Source: Lethocerus indicus (taxonomy: Eukaryota > Arthropoda > Insecta > Hemiptera > Belostomatidae). From it: DNA of 64,000 nt. The notes beneath the pieces were generated by a model that was given only the letters and a program-made list of their open reading frames with translations, had not been told where the DNA came from and did no database searches. The position numbers were made by a program, and so were the translations under genes. The stretch spans positions 443,501 to 507,500 of the forward strand of contig JACDQD010000102.1 of the NCBI GenBank assembly GCA_019843655.1, given 5' to 3'. Shown here one piece after another: positions 61,851 through 64,000 of this stretch; the stretch's first letter is position 1; each line of letters starts with the position of its first letter.

Positions 61851-64000
61851 TCCGAAAGAGTTAAGGACGAATCGCTTAGCTGGATCCGTACCGAGTGCCC
61901 CGATATTTCGTTCTCAATTTCCGTAGCGTGGGCGGCGTAACTCTCTGAGTGAAGATCACGGCTATTGGATGGCACTGAACCATTTCTTCGAATGAAGCAT
62001 TAACCAGATTTGCTTTAATAATAAACATCAGCGTGCGATTTTATCCACAGTTATCTTCGTTTCCTCGTTCCTAGCCTTAATAAAGGAGTCTTAATAATAT
62101 TTGAACATAGTAGGGATAGCATACTTTTGGTTTAGCGATTGTATTTGTGCACGAGGACTTTTGTTCTGTATCTCCACATAGAGTGAATAGTACAGCAAAA
62201 TATTTTTCGTTCTAACTCGATGACTTACGTCTAAGTATCTGAGAAATGTTCCTTTAAGACATAAAAATGTATTTTGAAGGTACAGGTTCTTCAGTTCGGC
62301 GAAATGAATTATCAATTGAATATAGAGTAAATAAATTAATTAAAATATAAATGTTTCAATTTCCTGTGCCCTTCGGATTAATCCATATTAAGTAGTTTTT
62401 GATCCCGCAGCTTTGTTCCTCGCGTGTATTATACGTTAAACAATGTGTATATCAGAATGAGACTGTTCACTGGTTGATGTCTAAAGGTGAACTCCTGGCC
62501 CCGATAGGGTTCACACGGCAATTAACGTCTGTGTTCCGACCGAGGGGGGGCGGAAAAATTGACTGAACTAATCCGTCGGCTCGGGCAAGTCGAACGGCGT
62601 TAATCGGGGCCGGTGATCTCGCGTCCAGCACGAAATCCTACAGACCGCACGCGCTAGTTTTCAACAGTACGCAGCCGGGCAGTGTTCGAAAATCTAGCCC
62701 CGATCCCGGAATAATTCAATTAATTCGACCTTATCCTCGAAATCAATTAGGCCGGATGACAGACACGCGATTCCGACACCGATTTAATTTCTGGGCGGGG
62801 ATCGAGCATTCCCCAAGCCGCCTGGTGAATAGATCTACCCCGCCACCTGCAGCAGCGAGACATAGTGAATATTTCAACCAGTAATTTCCGCATCTTAGAA
62901 ATCGAGCCGGTGGTCCGGTAAAACACATAACATTCCCTTCCACTTGAACGGATTCGCAAGGAGGAACCTCTGCAGAATTAGTTAATAACGAGAAGATCCA
63001 TAAAAAGGAAACATCGAGATTAATTCGGCAGGCAGTCCTAAGAGGAAGTCTTTCCTAAATATCAAAAAGAATGTAATAAAGCACGTTATAATTATCTAGT
63101 TACACGGGTGTAATGGGTTCTAGTTACTCTTGCTTGTTTGGTCCAGACAGACATCAACCTGTGTGCTCACCCTTTAAGATTAATATAATCAAAGTAGATT
63201 ATATCAATAAATATTCCTCTTGAGTTGTTAGTACATCGCTAAACTCGATGTAAAAGTTGTTAGTCGCTATAAACTCGATATTCCTTCCTTCTATGTAGTT
63301 TTCCTATTTTTATACTCTTGGGAGTTTATTTACCGGCACTTAAACAACCGCCGAGTGTTGTGCCTTGTGGAGTGGATTCGGTGAAACAATAAAAACCGTC
63401 GTGCCGAATAAGGTGAAATAAAATCGGCCGTACGAAAAAAAGTATTGTAATAATATATTGGCACGCATTTTAATTAGCAAAGTGGCCGCAATCACGCGAC
63501 ACTGTGTCCGCCCCATGCCTGACCGCCGTAAATTCCGGTGAAATTTCACGCTCGCCCTAATTGACGAAAACGCCGTACAAATATATACCGCCGCTCTGTG
63601 GGTAGACCAGAAAAACCTCTGTATAGTACTCCGTTAAAATTAATATCTTTTTAGTGTTTTATTATAATAAAAATTAAAATAATAATAATAACAATACTGA
63701 TCATCGACTGGTTCCCTGGGTCCCTGGTCGACTGGGCATAATTCCCATATAGAAACCACTAGTAAATAAGTACATGTTTCTTGTACAGGAAACTGCCGAC
63801 CATATGTTTTAGTATTAATTCCAAATTTTCCAATGATATTTGGTCCTAACCGCAAAAACCTATTATGCACTGATGATAGATTAACTTTATGATAGGGTTT
63901 ACGTGTTATTGAATAATTTGGTTGTGGGTGATATCGATCAGTTGTTTTTTTTTGTATAAATCCAGAATTGATGTGCTTGCAAGCGGACACCCTCCGGTCA
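61851..64000. other. Mostly AT-rich non-coding DNA to window end
   Basis: A CpG patch lies at 62510-62720. Frames up to 116 codons (63640-63990 minus) are unrecognised, and that one includes an Asn/Tyr run from AT-rich repeats. No RNA gene or splice pair found. Confidence 0.5.

Overview
This window reads as a gene-poor stretch of animal nuclear DNA, either an intergenic desert or the inside of one or more very long introns. CpG is not depleted, dinucleotide microsatellites are long, no open frame exceeds about 200 codons, there is no prokaryotic gene packing, and a few good eukaryotic splice signals are present. An invertebrate is the most likely source, because a vertebrate would normally be CpG-poor outside islands. 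I cannot name the phylum from the sequence. I recognise no protein-coding gene, rRNA, tRNA, snRNA, known transposon family or CRISPR array. The many short open frames resemble no family I know, and several are only translations of simple repeats.

The layout alternates between AT-rich DNA (full of TTAAT, AATATT and TTTAT words) and GC/CpG-rich blocks of roughly 0.2-1.2 kb. The main GC blocks lie near 3.3-4.35, 7.2-7.7, 10.2-10.6, 15.4-16.7, 19.0-19.3, 21.9-22.5, 27.9-28.4, 30.0-31.3, 31.6-32.7, 33.1-33.5, 37.9-38.3, 41.3-42.4, 42.8-43.2, 50.2-50.5, 51.8-52.4, 53.5-54.0, 54.4-54.9, 58.0-58.5, 59.5-60.0 and 60.7-61.8 kb. Several carry runs that fit the G-quadruplex pattern. Simple repeats are a very long (CT)n at 19.3 kb, a (TA)n at 36.0 kb, a (TC)n at 39.3 kb and shorter purine/pyrimidine tracts.

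The most informative items are these. (1) A splice acceptor at 49.0 kb has a near-ideal branch site and pyrimidine tract, is fused directly to a donor-like GTATGT, and has a consensus donor 54 bases later. That is the arrangement of a recursive-splicing site or a symmetric small exon, and it suggests a long plus-strand intron. (2) A cluster of at least three diverged, colinear copies of one unknown element lies at 4.4-6.4 kb. (3) A CpG-dense block at 10.3-10.56 kb contains large perfect palindromes. (4) A local tandem duplication at 57.8 kb includes a 13-bp stem-loop. (5) Weaker exon-like signals occur at 15.1, 30.3 and 48.7 kb. No working set of genes can be described; any function here is likely to be regulatory or splicing-related.
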